Source: Peterkaempfera sp044755465
GTDB taxonomy: Bacteria; Actinomycetota; Actinomycetes; Streptomycetales; Streptomycetaceae
Length of the DNA stretch: 64,000 nt
Direction: 5' to 3'
NCBI RefSeq assembly: GCF_044755465.1
Contig: NZ_JBIVRB010000001.1
Coordinates: forward strand, 558,001-622,000
Under the pieces are notes generated by a model, which saw only the letters and a list, made by a program, of their open reading frames with translations, was not told the origin of the DNA and made no database searches. Positions 30,489 to 39,363 of this stretch are shown here, in pieces. The position numbers were made by a program, and so were the translations under genes. Positions within the stretch are counted from its first letter, which is position 1; every line of letters begins with the position of its first letter.

Positions 30489-31418
30489 TCAGTCGGTGGG
30501 GGCGCCCGCCGGGAGGCTGCGCGGGGCGAAGGTGGTGGCGGTCTTCTTGACCCCGTACGTCCAGTCGAGCACCTTGGCGGCGTCGGTGAACCGGTTGGCC
30601 TTGTCGTTCAGCAGGACGCCGATCACCATCCGGTCGCCCCGCTTGGCCGCGAAGACCAGGCAGGGTCCGGCGGGGGTGCTGGTGCCGGTCTTGACGCCGA
30701 TGGCGCCCTTGTAGGCACCGAGCAGCTTGTTGGTGTTGTACCAGGTGTAGGTACGGCCATTGCTGACCTTCTGCCGGGTCTTGGTGGTGCTGACCACCGT
30801 ACGGAAGGTCTTGTTGCCCAGGGCGTGCTTGGTCAGCAGCGCCAGCGAACGCGGGGTGGTGTAGTTCTTCCCCTTGGCGGATATGCCGTCGAAGGAGTCG
30901 TAGTGGGTGCCCTTCAGGTGCATGGACTTGGCCTTGCTGTTCATCTTGGCGATGAAGTTCGAGGTGCGGGCGGCCGTGGTCTTGCCGCTGCCGAAGGTGT
31001 CGGCGAGCGCGTACGCGGCGTCGCAGCCGGAGGGCAGCATCAGCGCGTAGAGCAGCTGGCCGACGGTGACCTTGTCCCCCGTGCGCAGGTCCGCGGTGCT
31101 GGCGCCCTTGGCGGCGACATAGCTGCGGTACTGCTTCTTGATGGTGACCTTGCGCTTGAGGTTCACGCCCTTGGTGTCCAGGACCACCATGGCCGTCATG
31201 ATCTTCGTGGTGCTGGCCATCTGCCGGCTGGTGTCGGCGGCCTTGCTCCACAGGACCTTGCCGCTGGAGCCGTCGATCAGGATGGCTCCCTTGGCGCTGA
31301 TGCCGGAGGGACCGGCGGGGGCCGCCTGGGCGGGCGCGGCCGGGACGACCACCAGCAGTGCGGCGGTGGTGGTCAGGGCGGCCGCCAGACGGCGGACGCC
31401 GGTGAACCCGGAACTCAT
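30489..31418 (-). CDS. Serine DD-peptidase, K15-type DD-transpeptidase (PBP, S11 family)
   Basis: A 309-residue protein with a Sec signal (LAAALTTTAALLVVVPAAPAQA). The penicillin-binding motifs are STTK (nucleophile Ser, MASTTKIMT), SGC (MLPSGCDAAYALAD) and KTGT (VKTGTSTPAG). The second motif has Cys where most carboxypeptidases have Asn. The Streptomyces K15 DD-transpeptidase has exactly this SGC and very similar flanks, so transpeptidation rather than carboxypeptidation is likely. Acts outside the membrane on peptidoglycan stem peptides. Divergent from the YqeY gene. Confidence 0.92.
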   Translation of the reverse strand: MSSGFTGVRRLAAALTTTAALLVVVPAAPAQAAPAGPSGISAKGAILIDGSSGKVLWSKAADTSRQMASTTKIMTAMVVLDTKGVNLKRKVTIKKQYRSYVAAKGASTADLRTGDKVTVGQLLYALMLPSGCDAAYALADTFGSGKTTAARTSNFIAKMNSKAKSMHLKGTHYDSFDGISAKGKNYTTPRSLALLTKHALGNKTFRTVVSTTKTRQKVSNGRTYTWYNTNKLLGAYKGAIGVKTGTSTPAGPCLVFAAKRGDRMVIGVLLNDKANRFTDAAKVLDWTYGVKKTATTFAPRSLPAGAPTD

Positions 31419-31607
31419 GGGTGCTCCGTTTCGGAACTGGGCTGATGATCGGACTGATCCGGGAAGTACGACGCGCCGCGAGCGGGGAGGGTTGCGCCCG
31501 ACTGCCGTGCCGCGACGGGGTGTTGGCACGGTGGGGCGTCGACGTGCCGTCGACGTGGCGGGGTTAATGCGGCGCGACCCGGCGGCGGCTGTGGGCACAA
31601 TGTGGGC

Positions 31608-32069
31608 ATGACGCTCAAGAAGCAGCTCCAGGAGGACCTCACCGCCGCGATCAGGGCCCGGGACGAACTGCGTTCGGCCACGCTCCGGCTGACGCTCACC
31701 GCCATCACCAATGCGGAGGTCGCCGGTACGGTCGCCCGCGAGCTCTCGGACGACGAGGTGCTCAAGGTCATCACCCGCGAGGCGAAGAAGCGCCGCGAGG
31801 CCGCCGACGCCTTCGGCCAGGCCGGTCGCACCGACTCGGCCGCGCGGGAGCGGGCCGAGGGCGAGGTGCTGGCCGGCTACCTGCCGCAGCAGCTGGGCGA
31901 CGACGAGCTGGCGGCCATCGTGGCCGAGGCGGTACGGGAGGCGGCGGCGGGCGGTGCCGAGGGGCCGCGGGCGATGGGCGCCGTGATGAAGCTGGTGAAC
32001 CCCAAGGTCGCCGGCCGGGCCGAGGGCGGCCGGGTGGCGGCGGCGGTGAAGCGGGCCCTGGCCGGCTGA
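31608..32069 (+). CDS. GatB/YqeY-domain protein
   Basis: A 153-residue protein of the usual family length. MTLKKQLQEDLTAAIRARDELRSATLRLTLTAI is the typical start; YLPQQLGDDELAAIVAEAV and MGAVMKLVNPKVAGRAEGGRVAAAVKRAL form the C-terminal tRNA-binding-like helical domain shared with GatB. A role in tRNA-related quality control is suspected. ATG 31608 follows CACAAT by 6 bp, a leaderless arrangement. Confidence 0.92.
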   Translation: MTLKKQLQEDLTAAIRARDELRSATLRLTLTAITNAEVAGTVARELSDDEVLKVITREAKKRREAADAFGQAGRTDSAARERAEGEVLAGYLPQQLGDDELAAIVAEAVREAAAGGAEGPRAMGAVMKLVNPKVAGRAEGGRVAAAVKRALAG

Positions 32070-32071
32070 GC

Positions 32072-32110
32072 GCGCTCGTACGCAGCGCTCGTACGCAGCG
32101 CTCGTACACA
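32072..32110. repeat. Three 13-bp tandem repeats
   Basis: GCGCTCGTACGCA is repeated at 32072 and 32085, with a one-mismatch copy at 32098. Degenerate CCGTAC copies follow to about 32135. Immediately after the YqeY stop codon; non-coding. Confidence 0.8.
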
Positions 32111-32143
32111 GCACCCGTACGAGAAGTAGCCCGTACACAGCGG

Positions 32144-32176
32144 AAGGGGCACCCCGGGAGATCCGGGGTGCCCCTT
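32144..32176. terminator. Convergent terminator, YqeY and PBP genes
   Basis: A 14-bp perfect stem (AAGGGGCACCCCGG with CCGGGGTGCCCCTT) and GAGAT loop lies between the convergent YqeY gene and the PBP gene, 20 bp beyond the PBP stop. It can serve both strands. Confidence 0.85.
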
Positions 32177-32196
32177 CGTCGTGCGAGGAGCGGTGG

Positions 32197-34497
32197 TCAG
32201 GGGCCGGTGGTGTTGCCGGTCGCGTTACCCGTCGCATCACCGGTGGTGTTGCCGGTCGTGTTGTTGCGGCCCCCGTGGTTGCCGCCGAAGCCGGGCGGCA
32301 GCGAGATCCCCCCGCCGGGGAGGCCCGCGATGGTCTGGCCCATGGTGGTGTTGCCACCGTGGGTGTTGCCGTCGTCGCCCTTGCCGTCGTCCCCCTTGCC
32401 CTTGCCGTCGTCTGCGGGCTTGGGCGGCTGCGGCTTGGGGATGTAGATCTTGTTGAAGGAGCTCGCGGGCGTCCCGGCGAGGGCCCCCGACACGGCGGCC
32501 TTCCAGATCGGGCCGGGACCGTCGGCACCGAAGACCTGGCTGTAGTACCTGCCGCCGATGGTCACATTGAGCATCGTCTTCTGCTGGTTGGGGTCACCGA
32601 GCCAGACGGAGGCGGCCAGGTCGGGGGTGTAGCCGCTGAACCAGGCGTTCATCGGGCCGGTGTGGCCCGCCGCGTCGGTGGTGCCGGTCTTGCCGGCGCT
32701 GTCGCGGTCGGTCAGGCCGGCCGTGGTACCGGTGCCGTCCTGGGTCACGCCGTACAGCAGGGTGTTGATGGTGTCCGCCGTCTTCTCCGACATCACCTGC
32801 TGGCAGTCGGCCTTGGGCACGGCCAGCCGCTTGCTGCCGGAGACGACGGAGGTGATGGCGATCGGCTTGCAGTGGGTGCCACGGGCGGCGAACGTGGCAT
32901 AGGCGCTGGCCATCTGGACCGGCGAGTAGTTCAACACGCCGAGCGTCAGGGAAGCGACCGGGTCGATCTTGGCGCCGGTGGCCTGGACGCCCAGTCCCAG
33001 CTTCTCGGCCATCTTCGTCACCGGGCAGAGGCCGATCTGCTGCTCCAGCTGGACGAAGTAGGTGTTGATCGACTTGTTCATGGCCTCCTGCATGCTGTAC
33101 GGGCCGACCTCGCTCACGCTCTCGTTCTGCGTGTGGTCGCCGTTGGCCACCCACTGGCCGTCGCAGGTGGACATGGTCGGGTAGTCCATCTTGTTCGGCG
33201 AGGAGAACACCTGGGTGGGCGGCGTACCGCCCTCGATCGCCGCGGCCGCCAGGATCGGCTTGAAGGTCGAGCCGACCGGCTGGCCGTTGCCGCTGCCCAG
33301 GTCGTTTCCGACGCTGAAGTTGACCTGGGTCTGGTGCTTCTTGGTGTCCAGGCCGTACGGGCGGCTCTGCGCCATGGCGAGGATCTTGCCGGTGCCCGGC
33401 TTCACCATGGTGATCGCCGCGACATCACGGTCGCTCGCGTACACCCTGCTGGTGACCCCCGCGTTGGCAGCTGCCTGGGTCGCGGGGTCGAGCGTGGTGT
33501 AGATCCGCAGGCCGCCACGGGAGAGCAGCTTGGTGCGGTCCGCCTTCGTCTTGCCGAAGACCGGGTCGGTCCGGAGCACGTTCCGTACGTAGTCGCAGAA
33601 GAAGCCCATGCCCTTCTGCGCGGTGATGCAGCCGTTCTGCGGGGCGGAGTACTTCAGCGTCAGCGGGGTGGCTATCGCCTTGTCGGCCTCGGCCTGGGTG
33701 ATGTGCTTGAGGTCGGCCATCCGCCGGATCACCGTGTCGCGCCGGTTCTTGGCGGCCTGCGGGTGGAGGGTGGGGTCGTAGGCCGTGGGGTTCTGCACCA
33801 GACCGGCCAGCATGGCCGCCTGCGGGAGGGTGAGGTCCTTGGCGTGGGTGCTGAAGTAGCGGTTGGCCGCCGCCTCGATGCCGTACGCCTGGTTCCCGAA
33901 GAAGGTGATGTTGAGGTAGTTGGTGAGGATCTGGTCCTTGGTGAGCTGTTCCTCGAGCTTGATCGCGTACTTCAGCTCCTGGATCTTGCGACCCATGGTC
34001 TGCCGGGTGGCTTCGAGGAACTTGTCCTTGTCGTCACCCGCCTCCTCGATGAAGACGTTCTTCACATACTGCTGGGTCAGGGTGGAGGCACCCTGGACGT
34101 CGCCGGACTCGGCGTTCTTGGTGGCGGCGCGGAGCACGCCCTTGAGGTCGATGGCGCCGTGCTGGTAGAAGCGGGCGTCCTCGATGTCGACCTGGGCCTG
34201 GCGCATCACCGGGGCTATGTCGTCCAGCTTGAGGATGGTGCGGTCCCGGTCGTAGATCTTGGCGATCAGGCCGCCCTTGGCGTCGTAGATGTACGACGCC
34301 TGGGACAGCGGCGGTGCCTTGAAGTCGTCCGGGATGTCCTCGAAACTCTTGGCGGTGTTCTTCGCCGTCAGGCCGAGGGCGCCTACGGCGGGCAGCGCCA
34401 GTCCGGCGGTGAGGAGGCCCGCCAGGACGCTGACGCCGGCGAAGTTCACGGCGAGTTTGGCCTTGTCCACGGGAGACCCGGATCGCTTCGGTGCCAT
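32197..34497 (-). CDS. Class A penicillin-binding protein (transglycosylase/transpeptidase)
   Basis: A 766-residue protein. A membrane anchor (VSVLAGLLTAGLALPAVGAL) is followed by the GT51 domain with EDARFYQHGAIDLKGVLRA (catalytic Glu) and TLTQQYVKN. The transpeptidase domain shows STFKP (SxxK), NKSIN (SxN) and GKTGTT (KTG). A Lys/Gly/Asp linker and an Asn-Thr-Gly tail (NNTTGNTTGDATGNATGN) end it. It polymerises and crosslinks peptidoglycan. It is divergent from wblA, the same neighbourhood as in Streptomyces coelicolor. Confidence 0.96.
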   Translation of the reverse strand: MAPKRSGSPVDKAKLAVNFAGVSVLAGLLTAGLALPAVGALGLTAKNTAKSFEDIPDDFKAPPLSQASYIYDAKGGLIAKIYDRDRTILKLDDIAPVMRQAQVDIEDARFYQHGAIDLKGVLRAATKNAESGDVQGASTLTQQYVKNVFIEEAGDDKDKFLEATRQTMGRKIQELKYAIKLEEQLTKDQILTNYLNITFFGNQAYGIEAAANRYFSTHAKDLTLPQAAMLAGLVQNPTAYDPTLHPQAAKNRRDTVIRRMADLKHITQAEADKAIATPLTLKYSAPQNGCITAQKGMGFFCDYVRNVLRTDPVFGKTKADRTKLLSRGGLRIYTTLDPATQAAANAGVTSRVYASDRDVAAITMVKPGTGKILAMAQSRPYGLDTKKHQTQVNFSVGNDLGSGNGQPVGSTFKPILAAAAIEGGTPPTQVFSSPNKMDYPTMSTCDGQWVANGDHTQNESVSEVGPYSMQEAMNKSINTYFVQLEQQIGLCPVTKMAEKLGLGVQATGAKIDPVASLTLGVLNYSPVQMASAYATFAARGTHCKPIAITSVVSGSKRLAVPKADCQQVMSEKTADTINTLLYGVTQDGTGTTAGLTDRDSAGKTGTTDAAGHTGPMNAWFSGYTPDLAASVWLGDPNQQKTMLNVTIGGRYYSQVFGADGPGPIWKAAVSGALAGTPASSFNKIYIPKPQPPKPADDGKGKGDDGKGDDGNTHGGNTTMGQTIAGLPGGGISLPPGFGGNHGGRNNTTGNTTGDATGNATGNTTGP

Positions 34498-34552
34498 GGG
34501 AAGAGACTACGTCCTGGGAATCCCGGACAGGTGGGCATGTGTTCGCCTAGGC

Positions 34553-34572
34553 TTGTCACAAGCTTGCGACAA
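34553..34572. promoter_or_regulatory. Near-perfect 20-bp palindrome between PBP and wblA
   Basis: TTGTCACAAGCTTGCGACAA is palindromic except for one base pair (A versus G at the sixth position). It is 56 bp upstream of the PBP start and 317 bp upstream of wblA, in a 391-bp gene-free, relatively AT-rich region. A likely operator for an unidentified dimeric regulator of one or both genes. Confidence 0.5.
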
Positions 34573-34888
34573 GTTCCGCGATCTCTCGGTGTTCACTCTT
34601 GTGGGTGATGAGATTTGCCCGGATCGCAGGCATATGCCAGACGTCGTACGTCGGTCGGAGGCCCCCGAAGCCCCCTCCCGTCTGCCGTGGCGTACCTGGG
34701 CTGAGCCTCGTTCGGCATCACTCCAGCGAGTGACATCTTCGGCACGCATAGTCCGTTCGGACCATCCCAGATTGGGCCTGAAGGGGCTGTTGCCAGCCCT
34801 CGTTCTTCCGTAACGTCCTCAACTGGCAGCGGTCGACACGCCGTTGCCGCCGTGGGGGAGCCTCGATTCGGGAGAGGACGGCGCCAGC

Positions 34889-35206
34889 ATGAGCTGGGTT
34901 GACGACTGGAGCGCGCAGGCCGCCTGCCGCACGAGTGATCCGGACGAGCTCTTCGTCCAGGGGGCGGCGCAGAACCGCGCCAAGGCGGTGTGCAGCGGGT
35001 GCCCGGTGCGCACCGAGTGCCTGGCCGACGCGCTGGACAACCGGGTGGAGTTCGGGGTCTGGGGCGGGATGACCGAGCGCGAGCGCCGGGCACTGCTGCG
35101 CCGGCGTCCGACGGTCACCTCCTGGCGCAGGCTGTTGGAGACCGCGCGCACCGAGTACGAGCAGCAGGTGACCGTCGGCGCTCCGGACTACGCGCAAGCC
35201 GGCTGA
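34889..35206 (+). CDS. wblA: WhiB-like transcription factor WblA
   Basis: A 105-residue protein. Four cluster-binding Cys are seen in QAACRTSDPDELF, AVCSGCPVRTECLADAL, then GVWGGMTERERRALLRRR, the G[VI]WGG turn and basic DNA-contact tail. The sequence and neighbours (PBP, two ArsA-like ATPases, crp, nth) correspond to Streptomyces wblA, a pleiotropic iron-sulfur regulator that represses antibiotic genes and promotes aerial development. ATG 34889 with a GGAGAGGA site; the long upstream region probably holds its regulatory leader. Confidence 0.93.
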   Translation: MSWVDDWSAQAACRTSDPDELFVQGAAQNRAKAVCSGCPVRTECLADALDNRVEFGVWGGMTERERRALLRRRPTVTSWRRLLETARTEYEQQVTVGAPDYAQAG

Positions 35207-35247
35207 CGGCCGCCCCACCCCCACCAGGTCCGTCCAGGCCGACGCCT

Positions 35248-36501
35248 TCAGGCCGACGCCGTGCTCAGTCGCGCCCCGATCCGCCGCAGACCGTCCAGGT
35301 CGTGCACATCGCCGGGCAGTGCGGGCACCTCGGTGATGGCCACGTCCGGATAGACCGAGACAAAGCGGTCGCGGGTCTGCCGCTCCCGCGCTATCACCTG
35401 CATCCGCTCCGCGTGCAGCCGCAGCAGCCCGGCGGCCACCGCCTCGGCAGCCGCCGCCGCGCCCCCGTTCTCGCCCGCACCGCCGCCGTCCTCGTCGTGG
35501 CCGTTCTCCTCCAGGGTCTCGGCGCCGGCCAACGCCCGCTCGGCGGTGAGCTGCGGGGCGCCCGTGGTGTGCACCCGGTTGAGCACCAGCCCGGCCAGCG
35601 GCATCCGGTCCGCCGCCAGCCGGTCCACGAAGTACGCCGCCTCGCGCAGCGCGTCCCGCTCCGGCGCGGCCACCACCAGGAACGCGGTGCCCGGCGCCTG
35701 CAGCAGCTTGTAGGTGCGGTCGGCCCGCTCCCGGAAGCCGCCGAACATCGAGTCCAACGCCGTCACGAAGGTCTGCACATCGCTGAGCACATGGGCGCCG
35801 ATCACCTTGTTGAGCACCCCGGTGACCAGGCCCATCCCGACGCCGAGGAACTTCATCGCGCCACGCCCGCCCACCTTGGCCGGCGCCATCAGCACCCGGA
35901 TGAACCGCCCGTCCAGGAACGACCCCAGCCGGTTCGGCGCGTCCAGGAAGTCCAGCGCGGAGCGGCTGGGCGGGGTGTCGACCACGATCAGGTCCCACTC
36001 GTCCCGGGCCCGCAGCTGGCCGAGCTTCTCCATGGCCATGTACTCCTGCGTCCCGGCGAAGCCGGCCGACAGCGACTGGTAGAAGGGATTCTCCAGGATG
36101 GTCCGGGCGCGCTCCGGGTCGGAGTGGGCCAGGACGATCTCGTCGAACGTCCGCTTCATGTCCAGCATCATGGCGCACAGCTCGCCGCCGTTGTCGGCGG
36201 CGACGCCCTTGACCGGCCGGGGGGTGTTGTCCAGCTCGCTGAGGCCCATGGACTGGGCCAGCCGCCGCGCCGGGTCGATGGTGAGCACCACCACCCGGCG
36301 GCCCCGCTCCGCCGCCCGCACCCCGAGCGCCGCCGCCGTGGTGGTCTTGCCGACGCCCCCGGAGCCGCAGCAGACGATGATCCGGGTCTCCCGGTCGTCG
36401 AGCAGCGCGTCGACGTCCAGAGCGGTCTCGGCGGTGGCCGTCCCGCCACCCGTGCTGTCCGTACTGCCCTTGGTGCCCTTGCTGTCCGTCCGCGCGGTCA
36501 C
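35248..36501 (-). CDS. ArsA/GET3-like ATPase (second of a pair)
   Basis: A 417-residue protein. P-loop CGSGGVGKTTTAAALGVRAAERG (deviant Walker A with Lys), switch region IDPARRLAQSMG, VVDTPPSRSALDFLDAP (Walker B/DTPP) and late LNRVH (A-loop-like). No arsenite Cys triad is obvious, so it is not an arsenic pump subunit; actinobacterial paired ArsA-like proteins next to wblA have unclear roles. GTG 36501 overlaps the upstream gene's stop by 4 bp. Residues about 325-345 are a Gly/Glu insert. Confidence 0.9.
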   Translation of the reverse strand: MTARTDSKGTKGSTDSTGGGTATAETALDVDALLDDRETRIIVCCGSGGVGKTTTAAALGVRAAERGRRVVVLTIDPARRLAQSMGLSELDNTPRPVKGVAADNGGELCAMMLDMKRTFDEIVLAHSDPERARTILENPFYQSLSAGFAGTQEYMAMEKLGQLRARDEWDLIVVDTPPSRSALDFLDAPNRLGSFLDGRFIRVLMAPAKVGGRGAMKFLGVGMGLVTGVLNKVIGAHVLSDVQTFVTALDSMFGGFRERADRTYKLLQAPGTAFLVVAAPERDALREAAYFVDRLAADRMPLAGLVLNRVHTTGAPQLTAERALAGAETLEENGHDEDGGGAGENGGAAAAAEAVAAGLLRLHAERMQVIARERQTRDRFVSVYPDVAITEVPALPGDVHDLDGLRRIGARLSTASA

Positions 36502-37562
36502 GCCGCCCCCTGCTCCTTCAGCTCCGCCGCCAGCCGGTAGAGACCTCCGAGGTCCACGCCCCCGCCCAGCAGCGGCAGTTCGTACGAGGGCAGATCGAGC
36601 TGCGCCAGGTCGGCGCGCTGCTCGCGCTCCAGCAGTACCCGCTCCGAGTGCTCCCGCGCCTGGTCCAGCAGCGGGTCGAGCAGTGGTTCGACATGGGCGC
36701 GGGTGACCGTCGCGGTGCGCGACCGGCCGCCGAGCCCGGCGTCCACCAGGGCGCGGGCCACCTCTTCGCGGTGGTCGCCGTCGACCGCCCGTACGGCGGC
36801 CTCGTCCAGCACCGGCGGGCGGACCATGTTCACCACGATGCCACCGACCGGCAGCCCGGCCTCGCGCAGCTCGCCCACGCCGTCCACGGTCTCCTGCACC
36901 GGCATCTCCTCCAGCAGGGTGACCAGGTGGACGGCGGTCTCCGGTGACCTGATGACCCGCATCACGGCCTGCGCCTGGTTGTATATCGGACCGAACCGGG
37001 CCAGGCCGGCCACCTCGGTGTTGACGTTGAGGAAGCGGGTGATGCGTCCGGTCGGCGGGGCGTCCATCACCACCGCGTCATAGGCCCGGCGGCCGTCCGG
37101 GCCCTTGCGCCGCGCGGCCTCGCACGCCTTGCCGGTGAGCAGTACGTCGCGCAGCCCGGGTGCGACGGTGGTCGCGAAGTCGATGGCGCCCAGCTTCTTC
37201 AGCGCCTTGCCCGCCCGGCCGAGCTTGTAGAACATGTCCAGGTACTCCAGCAGCGCCTGCTCCGGGTCGATGGCCAGCGCGAACACCTCACCGCTGCCGC
37301 TGCCCGTCAGGCCCAGCCGGGCCGGCGACACCGAGGCGATCTTCCGCTCCTCGTAGGGGAAGGCGGCGGTGCCGAAGAGTTCGGAGATGCCCTGCCGCCC
37401 CTCCACCTCGATCAGCAGGGTGCGGCGGCCCTCGGCGGCCAGCGCCATGGCCAGCGCCGCCGCCACCGTGGTCTTGCCGGTGCCGCCCTTGCCGCTGACC
37501 ACGTGCAGCCGGACGCCGTCCCAGTGCGGACCGCCCGGACCGCCGTCGGGCGTGCGCGCCAT
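36498..37562 (-). CDS. ArsA/GET3-like ATPase (first of a pair)
   Basis: A 354-residue protein. LHVVSGKGGTGKTTVAAALAMALAAEGRRTLLIEVEGRQ carries the deviant Walker A; VMDAPPTGRITRFLNV is the Walker B/DAPP region; VVNMVRPP follows the usual beta strand. ATG 37562 is chosen since GAGG lies 8 bp upstream; a longer frame to 37637 is possible. It is coupled by a 4-bp overlap to its paralogue, and the pair may act as a heterodimer. Cytosolic; client unknown. Confidence 0.9.
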   Translation of the reverse strand: MARTPDGGPGGPHWDGVRLHVVSGKGGTGKTTVAAALAMALAAEGRRTLLIEVEGRQGISELFGTAAFPYEERKIASVSPARLGLTGSGSGEVFALAIDPEQALLEYLDMFYKLGRAGKALKKLGAIDFATTVAPGLRDVLLTGKACEAARRKGPDGRRAYDAVVMDAPPTGRITRFLNVNTEVAGLARFGPIYNQAQAVMRVIRSPETAVHLVTLLEEMPVQETVDGVGELREAGLPVGGIVVNMVRPPVLDEAAVRAVDGDHREEVARALVDAGLGGRSRTATVTRAHVEPLLDPLLDQAREHSERVLLEREQRADLAQLDLPSYELPLLGGGVDLGGLYRLAAELKEQGAA

Positions 37563-37777
37563 AGTCGACCTCATCCCGCACCGGCTCCGTCCGCTCGTCT
37601 GCCTGGTGAACACCTGCCCGAACAGGCGCCTGTCCACGCCGCGAGCGTAACCAGCCGACCGGACGGATGCGGGGAGGGGTCCGGAGACAAGGGGGATTTG
37701 CGGCCTTTTGTGTCGGACCTCACAGGGGCGGCCGGGATGCTCCGGCCGGGTGCCGCCGCAGCCGTTAGAGTCGCCCC

Positions 37778-37936
37778 ATGACCAAGTGGGAATACGTGAC
37801 CGTGCCGCTGCTGGTGCACGCGACCAAGCAGATCCTGGACAGCTGGGGCGAGGACGGCTGGGAGCTCGTCCAGGTCGTGCCCGGACCGAACCCCGAGCAG
37901 CTGGTGGCCTACCTCAAGCGGGAGAAGCAGGCATGA
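37778..37936 (+). CDS. DUF4177 small protein
   Basis: A 52-residue protein, MTKWEYVTVPLLVHATKQILD with WGEDGWELVQVVPGP, the DUF4177 signature in which a short beta-alpha unit ends in GWELV. TAGAGT ends 6 bp before ATG 37778, so transcription is probably leaderless. The stop overlaps the ridA-like ATG (ATGA). Confidence 0.85.
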   Translation: MTKWEYVTVPLLVHATKQILDSWGEDGWELVQVVPGPNPEQLVAYLKREKQA

Positions 37937-38400
37937 GCAAGGTCGAGAGCCGCCTCGCCGAGCTCGGCCTGACCCTGCCGGAGGTCGTACCGCCGCTGGC
38001 GGCCTACGTCCCCGCCGTCCGCTCCGGCGAGTACGTCTTCACCTCCGGGCAGCTGCCGCTGGTCGCCGGGAAGCTGGAGCACACCGGCAAGGTCGGCGGT
38101 GAGGTCACCGCCGAGCAGGCCAAGGAGCAGGCCCGGCTCTGCGCGCTCAACGCGCTGGCGGCCGTGAAGTCCGTGCTCGGTGACCTGGACCGGATCGAGC
38201 AGGTGGTCAAGGTCGTCGGGTTCGTCGCCTCCGCGCCCGACTTCACCGGCCAGCCCGGCGTGGTCAACGGCGCCAGCGAGCTGCTGGGCGAGGTGCTGGG
38301 CGACGCCGGAGTGCACGCCCGCAGCGCGGTCGGCGTCGCCGTACTGCCGCTGGACGCCCCCGTCGAGGTGGAGATCCAGGTCCGCGTCTCGGCGGGCTGA
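37933..38400 (+). CDS. RidA/YjgF-family deaminase
   Basis: A 155-residue protein. LPEVVPPLAAYVPAVRSGEYVFTSGQLPL, KVGGEVTAEQAKEQARLCALNALAAVKSVLGDLDRIEQVVKVVGFVAS and the C-terminal AVGVAVLPLDAPVEVEIQV fit the longer RidA subgroup. RidA enzymes hydrolyse reactive enamine/imine intermediates. The terminal Arg-containing active-site loop differs from the classical one, so the activity is probable, not certain. Confidence 0.88.
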   Translation: MSKVESRLAELGLTLPEVVPPLAAYVPAVRSGEYVFTSGQLPLVAGKLEHTGKVGGEVTAEQAKEQARLCALNALAAVKSVLGDLDRIEQVVKVVGFVASAPDFTGQPGVVNGASELLGEVLGDAGVHARSAVGVAVLPLDAPVEVEIQVRVSAG

Positions 38401-38421
38401 GCCCCCGCCGCCGTCCGTCCC

Positions 38422-38468
38422 CGGCCCCGCGCCCCGGAGCGACCCGTTCGCTTTCCGGGCGCGGGGCC
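38422..38468 (+). terminator. Hairpin after ridA, overlapping the next promoter
   Basis: GGCCCCGCGCCC...GGA pairs with TCCGGGCGCGGGGCC with one bulged C. The stem ends directly before the TAGCAT -10 box of the NUDIX gene. Confidence 0.6.
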
Positions 38469-38481
38469 GTAGCATCCGCCC

Positions 38482-39363
38482 ATGGGTGATCAGCGCAGTG
38501 CCATGCCGCCGACCTGGCCGGCCCGGATCAGGGCCCTGGCCGCCGGCGAGTACGACCCGCCGCGCCCGCGCCGGGCCGCCACCGTGGTGCTGCTGCGCCA
38601 GGGCGCCCCCGGGGTGCGGGCGTATCTGCTGCGCCGCCGGGCCACCATGGCGTTCGCCGCCGGGATGTACGCCTATCCGGGCGGTGCCGTCGACCCGCGC
38701 GACGCCGAACAGCACGTCGGCTGGGCCGGTCCGCCGCCGCAGGAGTGGGCGCGGCGGCTGGGCACCGACCCGGCCACCGCCCAGGCGGTGGTCTGCGCGG
38801 CGGTCCGGGAGACCTTCGAGGAGTCCGGGGTACTGCTGGCCGGACCGGACGGCGACTCGGTGGTCGGCGACACTTCCGGGCAGCCCTGGCAGGCCGACCG
38901 GGCGGCGCTGGAGGCCCATGAGCTGTCCTTCGCGGAGTTCCTCCGGGCGCGCGGCCTGGTGCTGCGCAGCGATCTGCTCGGCGCCTGGGCGCGCTGGATC
39001 ACGCCGGAGTTCGAGGAGCGGCGGTACGACACCTGGTTCTTCGTCGCCGTACTGCCGACCGGCCAGCGGACCGCCGACACCACCGGGGAGGCCGACCGGG
39101 TGGTGTGGCTGGACGCGGCGGAGGCGGTCGCCGGGTTCGAGGCGGGCCGGCTGGAGATGCTGCCGCCCACCGTGACCGTGCTGCGCGAGCTGGCCCCGCT
39201 CGCCACCCCGCAGGCGGCCCTGGCGGCCTGCGCCGGCCGCAGCCTGGCCCCGGTGCTGGCCCAGACCCGGCTGGACGGCGACCGGGTGACGGTGCGCTGG
39301 CCGGGGTACGAGCAGCTCACGGTGGACGGGTTCTTCCCGGCGGACACGGGGGGTGGACGGTGA
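38482..39363 (+). CDS. NUDIX hydrolase (NUDT19-like)
   Basis: A 293-residue protein. MYAYPGGAVDPRD then, after an insert of about 30 residues, CAAVRETFEESGVLL gives a split NUDIX box (Gly region plus RExxEExGV), as in NUDT19-type enzymes acting on CoA or nucleotide diphosphates. A C-terminal substrate region follows. TAGCAT ends 6 bp before ATG 38482 (leaderless). Its stop overlaps the MBL gene start in GTGA. Confidence 0.88.
   Translation: MGDQRSAMPPTWPARIRALAAGEYDPPRPRRAATVVLLRQGAPGVRAYLLRRRATMAFAAGMYAYPGGAVDPRDAEQHVGWAGPPPQEWARRLGTDPATAQAVVCAAVRETFEESGVLLAGPDGDSVVGDTSGQPWQADRAALEAHELSFAEFLRARGLVLRSDLLGAWARWITPEFEERRYDTWFFVAVLPTGQRTADTTGEADRVVWLDAAEAVAGFEAGRLEMLPPTVTVLRELAPLATPQAALAACAGRSLAPVLAQTRLDGDRVTVRWPGYEQLTVDGFFPADTGGGR

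Noticed and set aside
35248..37562. Arsenite efflux ATPases
   Set aside because: The pair shares the ArsA fold, but no arsenite-binding Cys cluster and no arsenic genes are seen; they belong to the conserved wblA neighbourhood.
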